A stretch of DNA of 11,414 nt, from positions 26,358 through 37,771 of the forward strand of contig BDDC01000948.1 of assembly GCA_001662425.1 (NCBI GenBank), in the 5' to 3' direction. The number at the start of each line of letters is the position of its first letter. The stretch's first letter is position 1. Positions 1 to 9,261 of this stretch are shown piece after piece. The notes beneath the pieces are model-generated. The model worked only from the letters and a program-made list of their open reading frames with translations. It did not search any database and was not told the origin of the DNA. Position numbers and translations under genes: made by a program. Source of the DNA: Chlamydomonas sphaeroides (lineage: Eukaryota; Chlorophyta; Chlorophyceae; Chlamydomonadales; Chlamydomonadaceae).

Positions 1-43
1 TCCATGCACCCATGCGCAGCTGGGGAGGTTTTCATGGATTAAT

Positions 44-120
44 GGCGGACAAGGGCGGACCAGGAGGTGGAGTGGCGGACCAAGTCGACCAATGCAGGAC
101 CGGGTGCAGGTAGGTGCAGG
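44..120. repeat. Decayed 10/20-bp minisatellite-like repeat
   Basis: GGCGGAC occurs at 44-50, 54-60 and 74-80, with a variant GCAGGAC at 94-100. GGTGCAGG then occurs at 103-110 and 113-120. The spacing is in multiples of ten bases, which suggests a small degenerate tandem repeat. No function can be assigned. Confidence 0.5.
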
Positions 121-466
121 CCGCCCAGCAGATGCTGAGCCTGAAGACTGAGACACCGACTGCCGTTTGCGTCTGTGCTACACCCACCAGCCGCCGGCGT
201 TCAACGATTAACCAGCGAGGAAGCCAGCACGCATGGGAGCCGGCGGGGGCATCCTCCTCGCCGATTCCGCATCGTGCCCAGTTGCCTTCGTGGGCGTCAG
301 CCCCCCATGCGACTGAACTTCGTCGTCGTAACAGGAGCGAAGGTAAGGATGGTGAATCGTAGAGAAGGCGAAGTTCACAGTGCATGTGGGACGGCGGGGT
401 GGGCGGCGAGGGACCGAACTTCACACAGGCGGGTACGTGAGGTACGTGGGTCATTGCGCCAGTAGT

Positions 467-506
467 GCATACACATAGTATGCGCCCCTACACACTCGGG
501 CGCATA
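467..506. repeat. Two overlapping inverted repeats (alternative hairpins)
   Basis: GCATAC (467-472) pairs with GTATGC (478-483) around a 5-base loop. TATGCGCCC (479-487) pairs perfectly with GGGCGCATA (498-506) around a 10-base loop. The two stems share bases 479-483, so they exclude each other. A separate perfect palindrome CACTGCAGTG lies just downstream at 531-540. They could be protein-binding palindromes or the relic of a small transposon end; no target-site duplication was identified. Confidence 0.5.
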
Positions 507-1156
507 TCATACCTTTTAATTACTCAACGTCACTGCAGTGTTACATTTGACACGGCGAGCTGACCTGCAATTGACTGTTGACTTGGGTTCGGCAGACTAC
601 AACACAGCGCCGCCTCTATTAGTTGGCAGCACACTGGCATAATGTGCACGACCTGGTCTCGGCGTCGATAGAGAGCTACCAGCTGTCAGCGAGGAGCGCT
701 TGACTCCTGTTCGCTGGCGCGCCCGCTGTGCTGCCCGCCTGGCGCCTGCGTACTGCCTGCCTTCACACTGGGTGAGCTGATGCCGTGTGGGTCTTGGGGT
801 ACTGGCGCTACAGAGGAGTCAGCGGACCATTGCGAAGGGGAGCTGCAAGGATGCAACACTCCTGCAGCAGTCTTGATACGTAGCGTCGTGCAATGGTTGC
901 GTGCGCGCAAGGAATGCTAGCACTCGAGCGGATTCAACTTTGCGATGGCGAGCTAAAGTGGTCGCGAGCCCTGCAACCGACCTAAAATTTCATGTTTAGC
1001 TTGCCATCTGCGCAAGAAAGCATGACTGTGCATGCGGTGCTTGCAATTGCAAACAAGTGCCAGACCTTCGGTAGTGTTGCTCGCGTGCTGAAGACTGCCT
1101 TGCTATGCCCTGACAGGGTGGAAAAAAGCGTAGCAGCCGGTTACGGAAGCGCTGAA

Positions 1157-4100
1157 ATGTCGACCGATGTCTTGCAGCAGCTGGTTGCTGCGGCGGGCTC
1201 CTATGGTGAGGCCTGCCATGGTACAGTGACATTTGTATGCCCGCAAACAGTAGCAGCCCAGGTGGGCGCGGTCTCCATCGCTGACCGGTCCGTGCCCCGT
1301 CCGCTTCCGCCGGTGCGCCCCTCCGCCAGACGCCCTGGCCGGCGCTAAGGCGTTGGGCGCCTCGCCGCTTAAGGAGGAACCTCGGGTGCTGCTGGTCACG
1401 ACCGTCGACATCGGCGGTGGCGCCAGCGCGCGCATCGAAGTTCGCGCTGGCGAGGACCCGCGCGCCGTGGCGGGCGCCTTCTGCGCGGCCCAGGGCCTGC
1501 CCGAGGCCATCATAGGTCCGCTCACACAGCACCTGCACGACAACCTCAGCAAGGCGGCTGCCAACAGAGCGGCGGCGCAGGCCGCCGCCGCCTCTGGCGA
1601 CGGTGCTGTCGCCAAGTCCCTCGACGGCCGCCCAGCTTCCCCTGGCGTTGGTGCTGGCAACGGCCCGCCGGCTGCACCACCGCAGCAACCCCTCGCACCC
1701 GCTCCGGTGCACGCGTTCCAGCAGCAGACGCCTGCGTCTCAGCCGACTATGCCGCAGAAGAGCCCCCGGGACGGCTCCGGCAAGCCGCAGTACAGTTTTG
1801 GCGCCGGCATGGACGACGCCCTGTACGAGCAATTGAGCGCCAAGCTGCTGGACGGCAGCCAGGTGGCGGCAGCGGCCGCCACCAGCGCCCGCCACGGCCC
1901 CAGCCGCAGCAGCAACTGGGTCAGCGCGGCCGAGGTGCTTGGCAGTGGGCCGGCGGCGCCCGGGGCCGGCGGGCCCGGCAGCGGGCCCGGCAGCAAGCGC
2001 AGCTCCTCGGGCTTCAGCAATGGCGTCGGGGCGGGCGCGGGGGCCGGCGGCGGCCCAGCTGTGTACGGCAAGAGCGTAGCGGCGTCCAACGGAGCCAGCA
2101 CCAGGTGCGGTCCAGAGAGGTGGGAGGGACGGCCAGGGTATGGGTATCGGATGGGCGCCTCCGGGGTCAGCACAGGTGCCGGGCATGCAGGCCGCGCAGC
2201 AAGTGCTTCTGCCAAGCTGCCGTCTAACCCGGCGATCAAGCAACGTGTTCACTCCCCCGACACTCGATCCTTAGGGACAGCGTGCACAACCGCCTGTACG
2301 CCACGGCTCAGGAGAGGACCGCACGGCACCAGGAGCGGCGGCGCATGGCTGAGGCTGAGACGGTGGCGTCCATCGGGGCGGGCCGCGGCAGCATGTCCTG
2401 GGTGAGCGCCGAGATGATGCGCGGCCGCGGCCCGGGCTCATCCTTCGACAACTACGGCGAGATGCTGTACGCGGAGGGACTGGAGAGTATCGATACACGA
2501 CTCAAGAAGGTGCGAGGGGCCTGGGCTGGGACGGTGCGGCAGGACGACGTGGGCGTTGAGGCGGGGCACGTGGCCTGCCCTGGGGACCGGGCTACGCATG
2601 GGCACGAAGGGTTGCCGTTGGGTAGTTTGCCCGTCGGCCCGCCCTTTGTCAAACCCTCCCCGGTTGCCATAATGTCCCGCTGGCGGCCTCTGTCGTGCTC
2701 GCCGCAGGCCGAGCTGGAGCGCAAGGCCCGCGAGGACAAGGAGCTGGAGGGGGCCACCTTTGCGCCCGCCATCAGCCGCAAGGCGTGGGAGCTCAAGCAG
2801 CGCGAGCGGGTCAGCAGCAGCGGCGCCAGCGGCCTGGGCTTTGGCTTCGGTGGCGGCGAGGACCCGGAGAACGACAAGTGGCAGCGGCTGTACGCGCGAG
2901 GGATGCGCAAGTCCACCATCGTGGGTGCTTGGGGGAGGGCCGGGGTACGGGGGCCCTCGGGGCTTCTGGCCTGTGAGGGTGAAGCCTGGCACCATGTGCT
3001 GTGGCGCACCTATGCGTTCAGCATCTCCGTCCCGCCCTGACCCTATGTTGGATCCCACCGCAGGAGCGGCTGGAGCTGCTCCGCACGCAGCGCGAGGCGG
3101 CCGAGGTGGCGGAGTGCACCTTCCGCCCCCGCATCAACCGCAACAGCGACTCGCTGATGGCGGAGAGAGGAGAGACGCTCAAAGTGCGTTGGGAGGTGTT
3201 GTCGACAGGGAGCGCGAGGCGCTGCTGCAGGGGTGTTGGGCTGCGAGAGGCGTTGTGGCGCAGCACTCAGCTGCGGAGCCGCCATTCGCCATGCGCATGG
3301 TATGGTGGCTGGCGCCCTGCCCAACGCCGGCCCCCTACCTGCCTCACGCACTCCTCGCCCTCGCCTCCAGGTGCTCAACATCACGCACCACGAGCAGCTG
3401 TTCGCGGACGCGCTGCGCCGCCAGGCCAAGTGAGCAAAAGAGCAGGGGGCAGGGTTAGGGTTTGGTCCTACAGCTGGCGCCAAGCTTGTGCTCCTGCGCT
3501 GTTGACCTCCTCGGCCCTTGCTCCCGGTCCCCTTGCCCTCCCCTTCAGGCTGGACGACCTGCAGCGCTGGTACCCGGACGGGGTCACCTTCCAGCCTCAG
3601 GTAGGCCGGCCGGCCAGCGGGACCTGTGGCAGAGCTGCCGCCATCAAGCTGGGATGCAGCGGCGGCTGAGGCCCTAGCCGCCCCGCATGGCTCTCTGCCC
3701 CGTAACATAGCAGCCATAACCCTTCCCTCGCGCTGCCGAATCCTCCTGCCCTTTCTCGGCAGGTCAACAAGGATCCGCGCGCGCAGGAGTACCTCCGCCG
3801 CAGCTGGGAGCGCTCGTCCCGCCAGGGCCCCGCTGGCCTGCACGCCAGCGCCAACGGCATCCCCTCAGCCGGCAGCCCCGGCAGCGCGGGCGGCCCGGGG
3901 CCGCAGCAGCTGGGCGTGGGGGAGCGGCTGTACGCCGAGGCACAGCGCAAGCAGGCAGGTGGCGGCGTGGGCGGGAGTGGTGTTGATGGTCGCTCCGCTA
4001 CAACCGTTGCTCCTGCGTCAGCGGCGGTGACAAGCACTGCCTGCCCTTCCCTGCTGGCCTCTCGGCTGCCTCCTCCCCGCCCTTCACGTGGCCCTTGCTC

Positions 4101-6318
4101 CTCGCCCTCGCCGCTTGCTCCCCACCACAGGTCAAGCTGGAAGCCGAGCGGCAGCGGCTGCACGGTCCCATTGACCCCGCCACCAACAAGCCGCTGTTCC
4201 AGCCCGAGATCGGCAGGGGACCGCGCGGCGGCACCGCGCACGCCCGCGCCGCCGCCGCCCGCACCAGCGGCCACATCGGCGAGGCGCTCTACCGCGCGGC
4301 GCAGGAGCTGGCGGCTCGCCGAGCTGCCGCGGAGGAGGCCGAGCGGCGCGCAGCTGCCGAGGAGGCAGGCCGCGCCCGCACCACTTGTAAGGCCGGTGGT
4401 GTGGGATGTACTGAGCCCCGGCCTCGTCGTGCTTGCAGCCGTGCGCTGCTGTCATCACGGCGTCGCTCACGCACCCTCCCGTCCCTGTGCCTCCGCAGCC
4501 AAGAGCGACCGCATGTTCGAGGCGCTCAAGGTCAAGCGCTTCCGGCAGATCTTCGAGTACCTTGGCCAGGAGCAGTCGGCGCAGCACCACCCCGCGCCCA
4601 GCGAGGCGGGCGAGGGCGGCGCCGGGCCCGGCCCCGGCTTCCTGCTGGACCTGGCGGCGCTGCTGGGGCGGCAGCCGCCGCTGCCTGCCGAGGGCGAGGA
4701 GCAGGGGCAGGGCGGCGAGGTGGAGGCGGCGCGGCACCCGCTGGTGGACAACCTGGACGGCGAGGTGCTGATGGACGTGGAGGTGGCGGTGGACGTGTGG
4801 GCGCGGTTGCACGGCGTGGCCGCCAGGTGGGGCCGCGGTGCCGGTGCCGGGGAGGGCCTGTGGGCAGGCAAGGGCCCCTAGCGGACTGGCTCCTCGGGCC
4901 AGGGTCTGGGTGGGACACGTGGGCGCGGCTGTCGGCGTCCTAAACCCGCGCCGCACCGCCCTTTCCCCTGCAGGCCCCAGCAGCAGCCCGCGCCGCGCAG
5001 TGACAGCGGCAGCCCGCGCGACAGCGGCCAGGCCGGCTCCCCCGGCGGCGCCGACACCGACGCCCTTGGTGGCGGCCTCATCCCGCTGCTGCCGCTCGAC
5101 ATGTTCATGGTGTGCATGGAGGAGGCGCTGCGCCTGCGCCGCGGCCCGCGCGCCTACCTGGTGCCCTCGCCCTCCGCCAAGCCGCCGGCGCCGCACACCT
5201 TCCGGCCCGCCATCAACCCGCGCTCGCGCCAGCTGGCGGCCAAGGCGCGGCCGCCCGAGCCGGGCTCCACCTTTGAGCTGCTGCACCGCGTGGCTGCGCG
5301 CAACGCGGAGCGGCTCGAGGTGCTGCGGCGCGCCAAGGACGAGGCGGGCCTGGAGGGCTGCACCTTTGCGCCGCGGCTTAACAACAACAAGTGAGTCAGG
5401 GGCGCGTTGAGGGTGGGGGCCAAGTTTCTGGGCACTTACGACCCAGACAATTGGGCCCGCCTAGTACCTGATCAACGCCTGGAAGCGACTAGCGTAGCCA
5501 TGCAGGCCAACCGGGCAGCCGTGATTGACACCACTCGGTGCTGCCCCTGCCTCTCTCCCCAGGGGCGTTGGCGGCCGCGCGCTGAGCGCCGCCATGGCCC
5601 GCAGCAGCAGCGGCTCGCACGGCCGCCCCAGCAGCGCCGACCCCTCCACTGGCTTCGCCATGGCCGCCGCCGGCATCGCGGCGGCCGCCGCCGAGGACCG
5701 CGCGGACCTGGCCCAGCGGCTGGCGCACCTGCGCGCCGCCGCCGACGAGGCCGCCGCCATGCAGGCGCAGTTGCTGGGGGAGGCGGAGGGTCAGGGCTCC
5801 ACCGGCACGGTGGTGGCACAGGCGGGCGAGGCGGCGGTGGCGGTCGCCGGGCAGGGCGAGGGCCCTGAGCTGGGCGGCGGCTCCCTGGAGGACTACGCGC
5901 TGCTGGAGCAGGAGCTGCGGCAGATGGCGGCGCTGACGCAGGTGAGGCTGCGGGGCGGTGGGTATGGTGAGGGCTGGCACAACCATGCGTTGGGTCCATC
6001 CTGGCAGGGGCAGGGCAGCCGGGGCCCGTTGCCCCGCGCATGCGTGTGGCCTGCTGGCTCATGGCGGCTGCTGAGTGCCATGCTCCCGGCCCCTGTGTGT
6101 TCAAGTGTTAGGTGAAGACGGGACCCCACACGCGGCACAGCACAACTAAGTGTGTGCACGTGTTGCGGCAGGTGGCCCTGGAGGACAGCGAGAGGCACGA
6201 GGCGGCCGTGCAGCAGCAGGGCCTGCCCCAGCAGCGGGCGGGCGGCAGCCCTGGCGCGCCGTCGGGCGGGCTGCAGGAGCTGGCGGCGTCCCTGGGCATG
6301 GCGGCTTGGGCGCAGTGA
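1157..6318 (+). CDS. Multi-exon LYxxA/TFxPxI repeat protein, candidate flagellar/axonemal-type protein (about 1073 aa)
   Basis: Thirteen exons join in phase: 1157-1205, 1330-2104, 2275-2509, 2708-2920, 3064-3183, 3371-3429, 3549-3600, 3763-3954, 4131-4386, 4499-4826, 4974-5390, 5563-5941 and 6172-6318. They total 3222 nt and end in TGA. Residues 35-95 resemble a small beta-grasp-like module seen at the N-terminus of protist repeat proteins. Residues 100-270 are Ala/Gly/Pro/Ser-rich and probably disordered. Residues 276-622 carry repeats with LYxxA-type motifs (282, 339, 414, 474, 557, 618) and TFxPxI-type motifs (370, 443, 497, 587). Residues 651-815 look like a degenerate EF-hand-like insert. 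Two more TFxPxI motifs lie at 835 and 890, then a helical Ala/Gln-rich tail (943-1040). No signal peptide or membrane segment is evident. I chose ATG 1157 because codon use becomes algal there; ATG 992 or 1022 would extend the protein in frame. The repeat type is widespread in flagellated protists, so a cytoskeletal or axonemal role is inferred only. Exon structure is strong; function is weak. Confidence 0.85.
1434..1570 (+). other. N-terminal beta-grasp-like module (core and C-terminal part)
   Basis: The whole module spans about residues 35-95 of the repeat protein, starting near 1383. A strand-like segment (RVLLVTTVDIGGG) is followed by ARIEVRAGEDP and then a helix-rich part (AVAGAFCAAQGL, then PLTQHLHDNL). 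The pattern of two short strands, an 'xGxDP' turn and a helix is one I associate with the N-terminal domain of protist proteins that also carry LYxxA/TFxPxI repeats. The fold assignment is by pattern memory only. It is the best conserved-looking part of exon 2; the rest of that exon is low complexity. Confidence 0.45.
2275..4312 (+). repeat. Tandem protein repeats LYxxA...intron...TFxPxI
   Basis: Four full units can be read: LYAEGLESI (339) with TFAPAI (370); LYARGMRKSTI (414) with TFRPRI (443); LFADALRRQ (474) with TFQPQV (497); LYAEAQRKQ (557) with LFQPEI (587). Unpaired LYATA (282) and LYRAA (618) motifs flank them. In each full unit an intron lies 9-15 residues after the LY motif and 12-21 residues before the TF motif (introns at 2510, 2921, 3430 and 3955). 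This shared position supports origin by exon duplication. The linkers are charged and helix-prone, rich in Glu, Arg and Lys. Confidence 0.75.
3955..4130 (+). other. Probable GC-AG intron
   Basis: The exon on each side is clear, but the nearest GT donor (3959) joined to the CAG acceptor at 4128-4130 shifts the frame and meets TGA at 4172-4174. Cutting at CAG|GCAGGT (GC at 3955-3956) keeps the frame. It also gives a junction (RKQ|VKLEAE) that aligns with the sister repeat RRQAKLDDL. The donor has the strong flanking match expected of GC donors: CAG before the cut, A at +3, G at +5 and T at +6. The alternative is the GT donor with an internal acceptor after 4143, which is also in frame but has no pyrimidine tract. 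Confidence 0.65.
4499..5139 (+). other. Degenerate EF-hand-like insert between repeat blocks (intron 4827-4973 inside)
   Basis: Residues 652-815 read as helix (RMFEALKVKRFRQIFEYLG), a spacer, LLDLAALLG, a spacer, LVDNLDGEVLMDVEVAVDV and, after the intron, PLLPLDMFMVCMEEAL. Related protist repeat proteins often have a 'RFxxIFxxLDxDxDGxI' calmodulin-like segment here. In this copy the canonical calcium-ligand loop DxDxDG is absent: the first helix is followed by GQEQSAQ, and DNLDGE is only a partial match. Calcium binding is therefore doubtful. Gly/Glu-rich linkers separate the helices. Confidence 0.35.
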
Positions 6319-7432
6319 GGCCGACACGGCCAGGGTGCCAGCAGGGGCGGAAGGAAACGGGCGTGGGAGCAGCGCGTGCGGCAAAGTGGGCCTTGGCCCA
6401 ATCCCCGGGGTGGGGGCAGAGGCCTGACAACGGCTGTGGATAGAAACACCCGCCAGGGGGCGTGGCGGGCCTGGTAGCGGTCGTAGTGGTCGGTAGGGTC
6501 GTGCGATGGTATAGTCTGCGATCCGCGCGAGGCATAACCGTGTGTGCGTATGACCAGCGTGAGCCCGTACGTAGCGTGGGCGGCTGGCCTCTTCCTCTAC
6601 ATTCTTTCCTCTTTCACATCTTGCGTAGGCGCTCTCGGGGCTGTTGCCCCGGAGTGCATTCTTACCCTTGCCAGCCGGGCGCCGAACAGACGCGGTGCTT
6701 GCGCGTCTGGGTCAGGACCGGCGGTAGCATATGACGGCGGAGCGGTTGCCGAGTACCGAATCTAGAGCGCTGCGGCCGCCTTGGTGCAGGGACTTTGCGA
6801 AGGGCAATGGCACGGTTGCATCAGAGCTCTGTTACACGAAGCACTAAGGGACGGGCCCTGCTCATGCGGTAGCTCGAGTGCACTACAGCGCAAGGGCGCA
6901 GTGCCGCGCCAGGGGCCTGGATCGCCTGTCGGACTGGGCAACGAGCCAGCACCACCTTAACCATCAATTAATTGTCGCGAACGTAGCAAGTGTCGGTATC
7001 CGCCTCATGGGGGGTGCTGGACGCACTCGACGAGGGTGCATGCGGACCCCGTGCACGCCTCCCGCAGCAGTGCCGCAAGGGCCAGTGAAACAGCCAAGGC
7101 GCCACCAAAATCTGCATGCCTGTCCAACAGGCGGCAGCACCACGCACACAGTCTTCCAATCGACCTCTTCCATCAGACCACGGCCAAAACTGTGTTTGCG
7201 GAAGATGCTTGCCAGCGGCAGCTCTCGCAATGTCGCAGAGGGTCCTGCAGGTTAACGCACGCTCATACGACAACACACACCGCTCTCACAAAGGAAACGA
7301 ACGAACGCCACACATGTCAGAGCAACGAGTAACGCGCTAATTGCTACTGCAGACACAAAATGCGCCATGAACTGTGCCTGTCAGCCCCAAACCACGGCAG
7401 GCACCGCCAACTCCCATGCCAGCCACCCAAAT
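6319..7432. other. Convergent 3' intergenic region
   Basis: The region lies between two genes that face each other and should hold both 3' UTRs. No credible coding sequence was found; the short frames at 6462-6734, 6878-7255 and 6968-7276 have mixed codon use and no motif. No TGTAA polyadenylation signal was seen on the plus strand for the repeat gene. One is present on the minus strand at 6832-6836 for the DUF506 gene. A CAATTAATTG palindrome lies near 6965. Confidence 0.6.
6832..6836 (-). terminator. Candidate polyadenylation signal (TGTAA) of the DUF506 gene
   Basis: TTACA on the plus strand reads TGTAA on the minus strand, the usual poly(A) signal of many chlorophyte nuclear genes. It would give the minus-strand gene a 3' UTR of about 600 nt after the stop at 7433-7435. 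It is the only copy I see in that interval on that strand. A 5-base match can arise by chance. Confidence 0.4.
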
Positions 7433-9018
7433 CTACGCCACCACTGTCCTCGGCCCGGTGGGGCGCAGGGTGATGATGCGAGGCAGCGCCGCGTACCCGC
7501 CACACGCCGGGCCGCGGACCTGCAGCTGCTGCGCCTGCTGCTGGGCGGGCACTGGCGCGGGCGCCGCAACGGGCTCGTAGCCGGGCTGCAGCCGCTGCGG
7601 CTCGGAGCAGCGGCCGTTATGGGCGATGGCGATGGGCTGCGAGGCCAGCTGCTGCTGCTGCTGCACCTGCTTGGCCGGCGGCAGCGGCTGCGGCTGCAGC
7701 GACGCCCAGCCGCCAACCGACGACTCAGCCACCGCTGAGGCCTTGCCGCTGCCGAGGCCGGCGCCGCAAGCTGCGGCGGCCATGGCGCTCGCAACAGCCT
7801 GCCGCTGCGTGGCCGCCAGGGCCGCCCGCGCCGCCGCCTCCTGCATACGCCGGGTCAGGGCCGACACAGGCCGCTGTGGCCGCGTTCCGTCCGCCGAGCA
7901 GCTGCGGCCGCCCGCCGGCTGCGACGACGGCCCCTGCGGCAGCCGGCAGCCGCAGCCGCAGCTCTGCGGCCTGCTGGCGTTGCTGCTGCAGTTGTCGGCC
8001 TCCGCTAGCTGGCCCCCAATGCTGCTCCTGCAGCTGCCGGCCATGCACGCCGAGGCGTCGGGGGCCGAGAAGCCAAGCACCACGGCCGCGGGCGGCGGCG
8101 GCCCCCCCAGCGCGCTGGCGTGCTGCGGCGCCGACATTAAGTGCTGAGGCGCATGCGGCGCGGCGACAATGTGCTGGGAGGCGGCGGCAGAGGAGGCGGC
8201 GTACTCGTCGCGAAGCGCCCGGAGCAGGACGGGGTGCAGCGCCAGTGTGGGCGCCGCGATGGTGCGGTCCACAAACTTGGCGGGGAACCAGTTGGAGAGA
8301 AGCGCCGCGGCAGAGCGCCATGGCGGCAGTGCGTGGCCTCGCGCGGCCGCATCTCGCTGCAGCGCATCACTGAGGAGCGCCGCCAGGGACTTGATGGTGC
8401 CGTCGGTGCCAACGAAGAGGCGGGGAAGAGCGGCCGTGCAGGAGGCGTACGTGGACGGGGCCGAAGGGTCCGGGCCGGGCGGCAGCGCGGCGTAGGCAAA
8501 GCGATCTCTGAAGTTGGGGTCCACAACGATGAAGGGCCCTGCGCGGAGAGGCGCGGATGCAGCGGGACTGGTGAGAACGGCCCACGCCGTGCGGCTGGCG
8601 GAACGGCGGGGTGCATGCAGGGGCACGTTGGTGCTTTGTTCCTGCATCGTGACGCTGTGATCGTAATGATAAAGAAGGCTATGAAGACGCCACAGCAGCG
8701 AAAAAGCCCAGGTAGAACGCGCGCGCGACGCAGTTGGAAACTGCGTCAGGTTCGCGCTGAGCAGGTCCCTTCCTTACCCTCAGGGCACGGCGAGACAAGC
8801 AAGAAGGTGTGGCATACAGCCGTGAAGCTGCCGTCAGGCTGCCCCGTTCGCAGTGTGCAGTGAAGGCGTCGCTGCGACAGCGCGGCTCCAAGCTCGTCGA
8901 CCTTCAGCTCCTCCACGCCGCAGCCCAGCGCTTGAATGCCAGCTCTCACGGCCAGAAGCGCAGAGTGCTCCGCGCGCGAAAGCACGACTTGTTTGGCCTC
9001 GGGCCGCGCGTTCAACAT
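7433..9018 (-). CDS. DUF506 / PDDEXK_6-like protein, two exons, 448 aa
   Basis: Exon 1 is 9018-8778 and exon 2 is 8538-7433. They join in phase across an intron with donor G|GTAAGG and acceptor CGCGCAG, forming a Gly codon; the sum is 1347 nt ending in TAG. The domain spans roughly residues 20-166. Motifs typical of the plant DUF506 family are visible: IVVDPNFRDRFAYA (84-97), LPRLFVG (118-124) and LPPWRSAAALLSNWFP (151-166). The family is annotated as PDDEXK nuclease-like but has no established reaction; an Arabidopsis member has been tied to root-hair growth and calmodulin binding. Residues 180-448 are low complexity, with a Cys/Ser/Gly stretch, a helical Ala/Arg segment and a short Gln run (QQQQQ). 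The start at 9018 has A at -3. Just upstream, TTCGACAG could be a splice acceptor, so an extra 5' exon is possible. Confidence 0.8.
8539..8777 (-). other. Intron of the DUF506 gene
   Basis: The donor GTAAGG lies at 8777-8772 on the minus strand and the acceptor CAG ends at 8539. A continuous frame beginning at 8647 also reads into exon 2, but its first part is intron sequence. Using the splice instead joins TFLLVSPCPE to GPFIVVDPNFRD, restoring the expected order of conserved strands. Confidence 0.75.
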
Positions 9019-9206
9019 TCTTCTGTCGAAGACAACGACGAGACAAAGTTACGCGAGCGAGCGCCGTTGTGTACTGTTGGTGTGTGACTGTAGAAAGTAC
9101 TTGGGTTCAAGCGCCGCCGCTAAGGGGCCCAGCTCGGTCATATGCAGGGCACTCCGCACGTGGGAGTACCCTCACGTAGGTCTCCAAACAATACGCTTTG
9201 ACGTAG

Positions 9207-9213
9207 TTATATA
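9207..9213 (-). promoter_or_regulatory. Candidate TATA box for the DUF506 gene
   Basis: Read on the minus strand this is TATATAA within CCTATATAACTACGTCA, about 190 bases upstream of the ATG at 9018. A start of transcription near 9180 would leave a 5' UTR of about 160 nt. A TGACGT element (minus strand ACGTCA) adjoins it. A second AT-rich TATATATT lies at 9335-9342, readable on either strand. Confidence 0.4.
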
Positions 9214-9261
9214 GGCGACGACACGCTCTATGCATTGCTTTCTTGAAACGGTGGTGTTAAT

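Larger units (their letters stand above)
1..1156. other. Upstream non-coding region of the LYxxA/TFxPxI repeat gene
   Basis: No convincing gene is seen. Open frames here (32-454 minus, 114-362 and 175-465 plus, 686-910 minus) have mixed third-position composition, no recognisable motif and no supporting splice sites. The segment from about 450 to 1150 is clearly less GC-rich than the exons that follow, which fits promoter and 5' UTR. No clear TATA box was found. It contains a minisatellite-like stretch at 44-120, nested inverted repeats at 467-506 and a 10-bp palindrome at 531-540, listed separately. An in-frame stretch from ATG 992 runs into exon 1 of the repeat gene but uses many A/T-ending codons, so it is treated as 5' UTR. 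Confidence 0.6.

Noticed and set aside
307..347. ATG followed by a VVVTGA-like peptide and a GTAAGG donor-like site
   Set aside because: It resembles the start of a nucleotide-binding motif, but it is only 12 codons long, has no Gly-rich continuation and no matching acceptor or second exon.
32..454. Minus-strand open frame of 140 codons at the left edge
   Set aside because: Mixed codon use, no recognisable motif and no splice support.
996..2252. Minus-strand open frame of 418 codons
   Set aside because: It is antisense to exons 1-2 of the repeat gene, whose splice junctions and downstream motifs all read on the plus strand. The frame is open because of high GC content.
4132..5286. Minus-strand open frame of 384 codons
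   Set aside because: Antisense shadow of exons 9-11 of the repeat gene, with an Arg/Ala/Pro-rich composition typical of GC-rich shadows.
7725..8321. Minus-strand frame overlapping the DUF506 exon
   Set aside because: It is in a different frame from the conserved DUF506 motifs and is a composition artefact.
8141..8863. Plus-strand open frame of 240 codons
   Set aside because: Antisense to the DUF506 gene and reads across its intron; no motif is recognised.
9101..9120. GGTTCAAGC as a tRNA B-box
   Set aside because: No matching A-box, acceptor stem or cloverleaf could be drawn around it.
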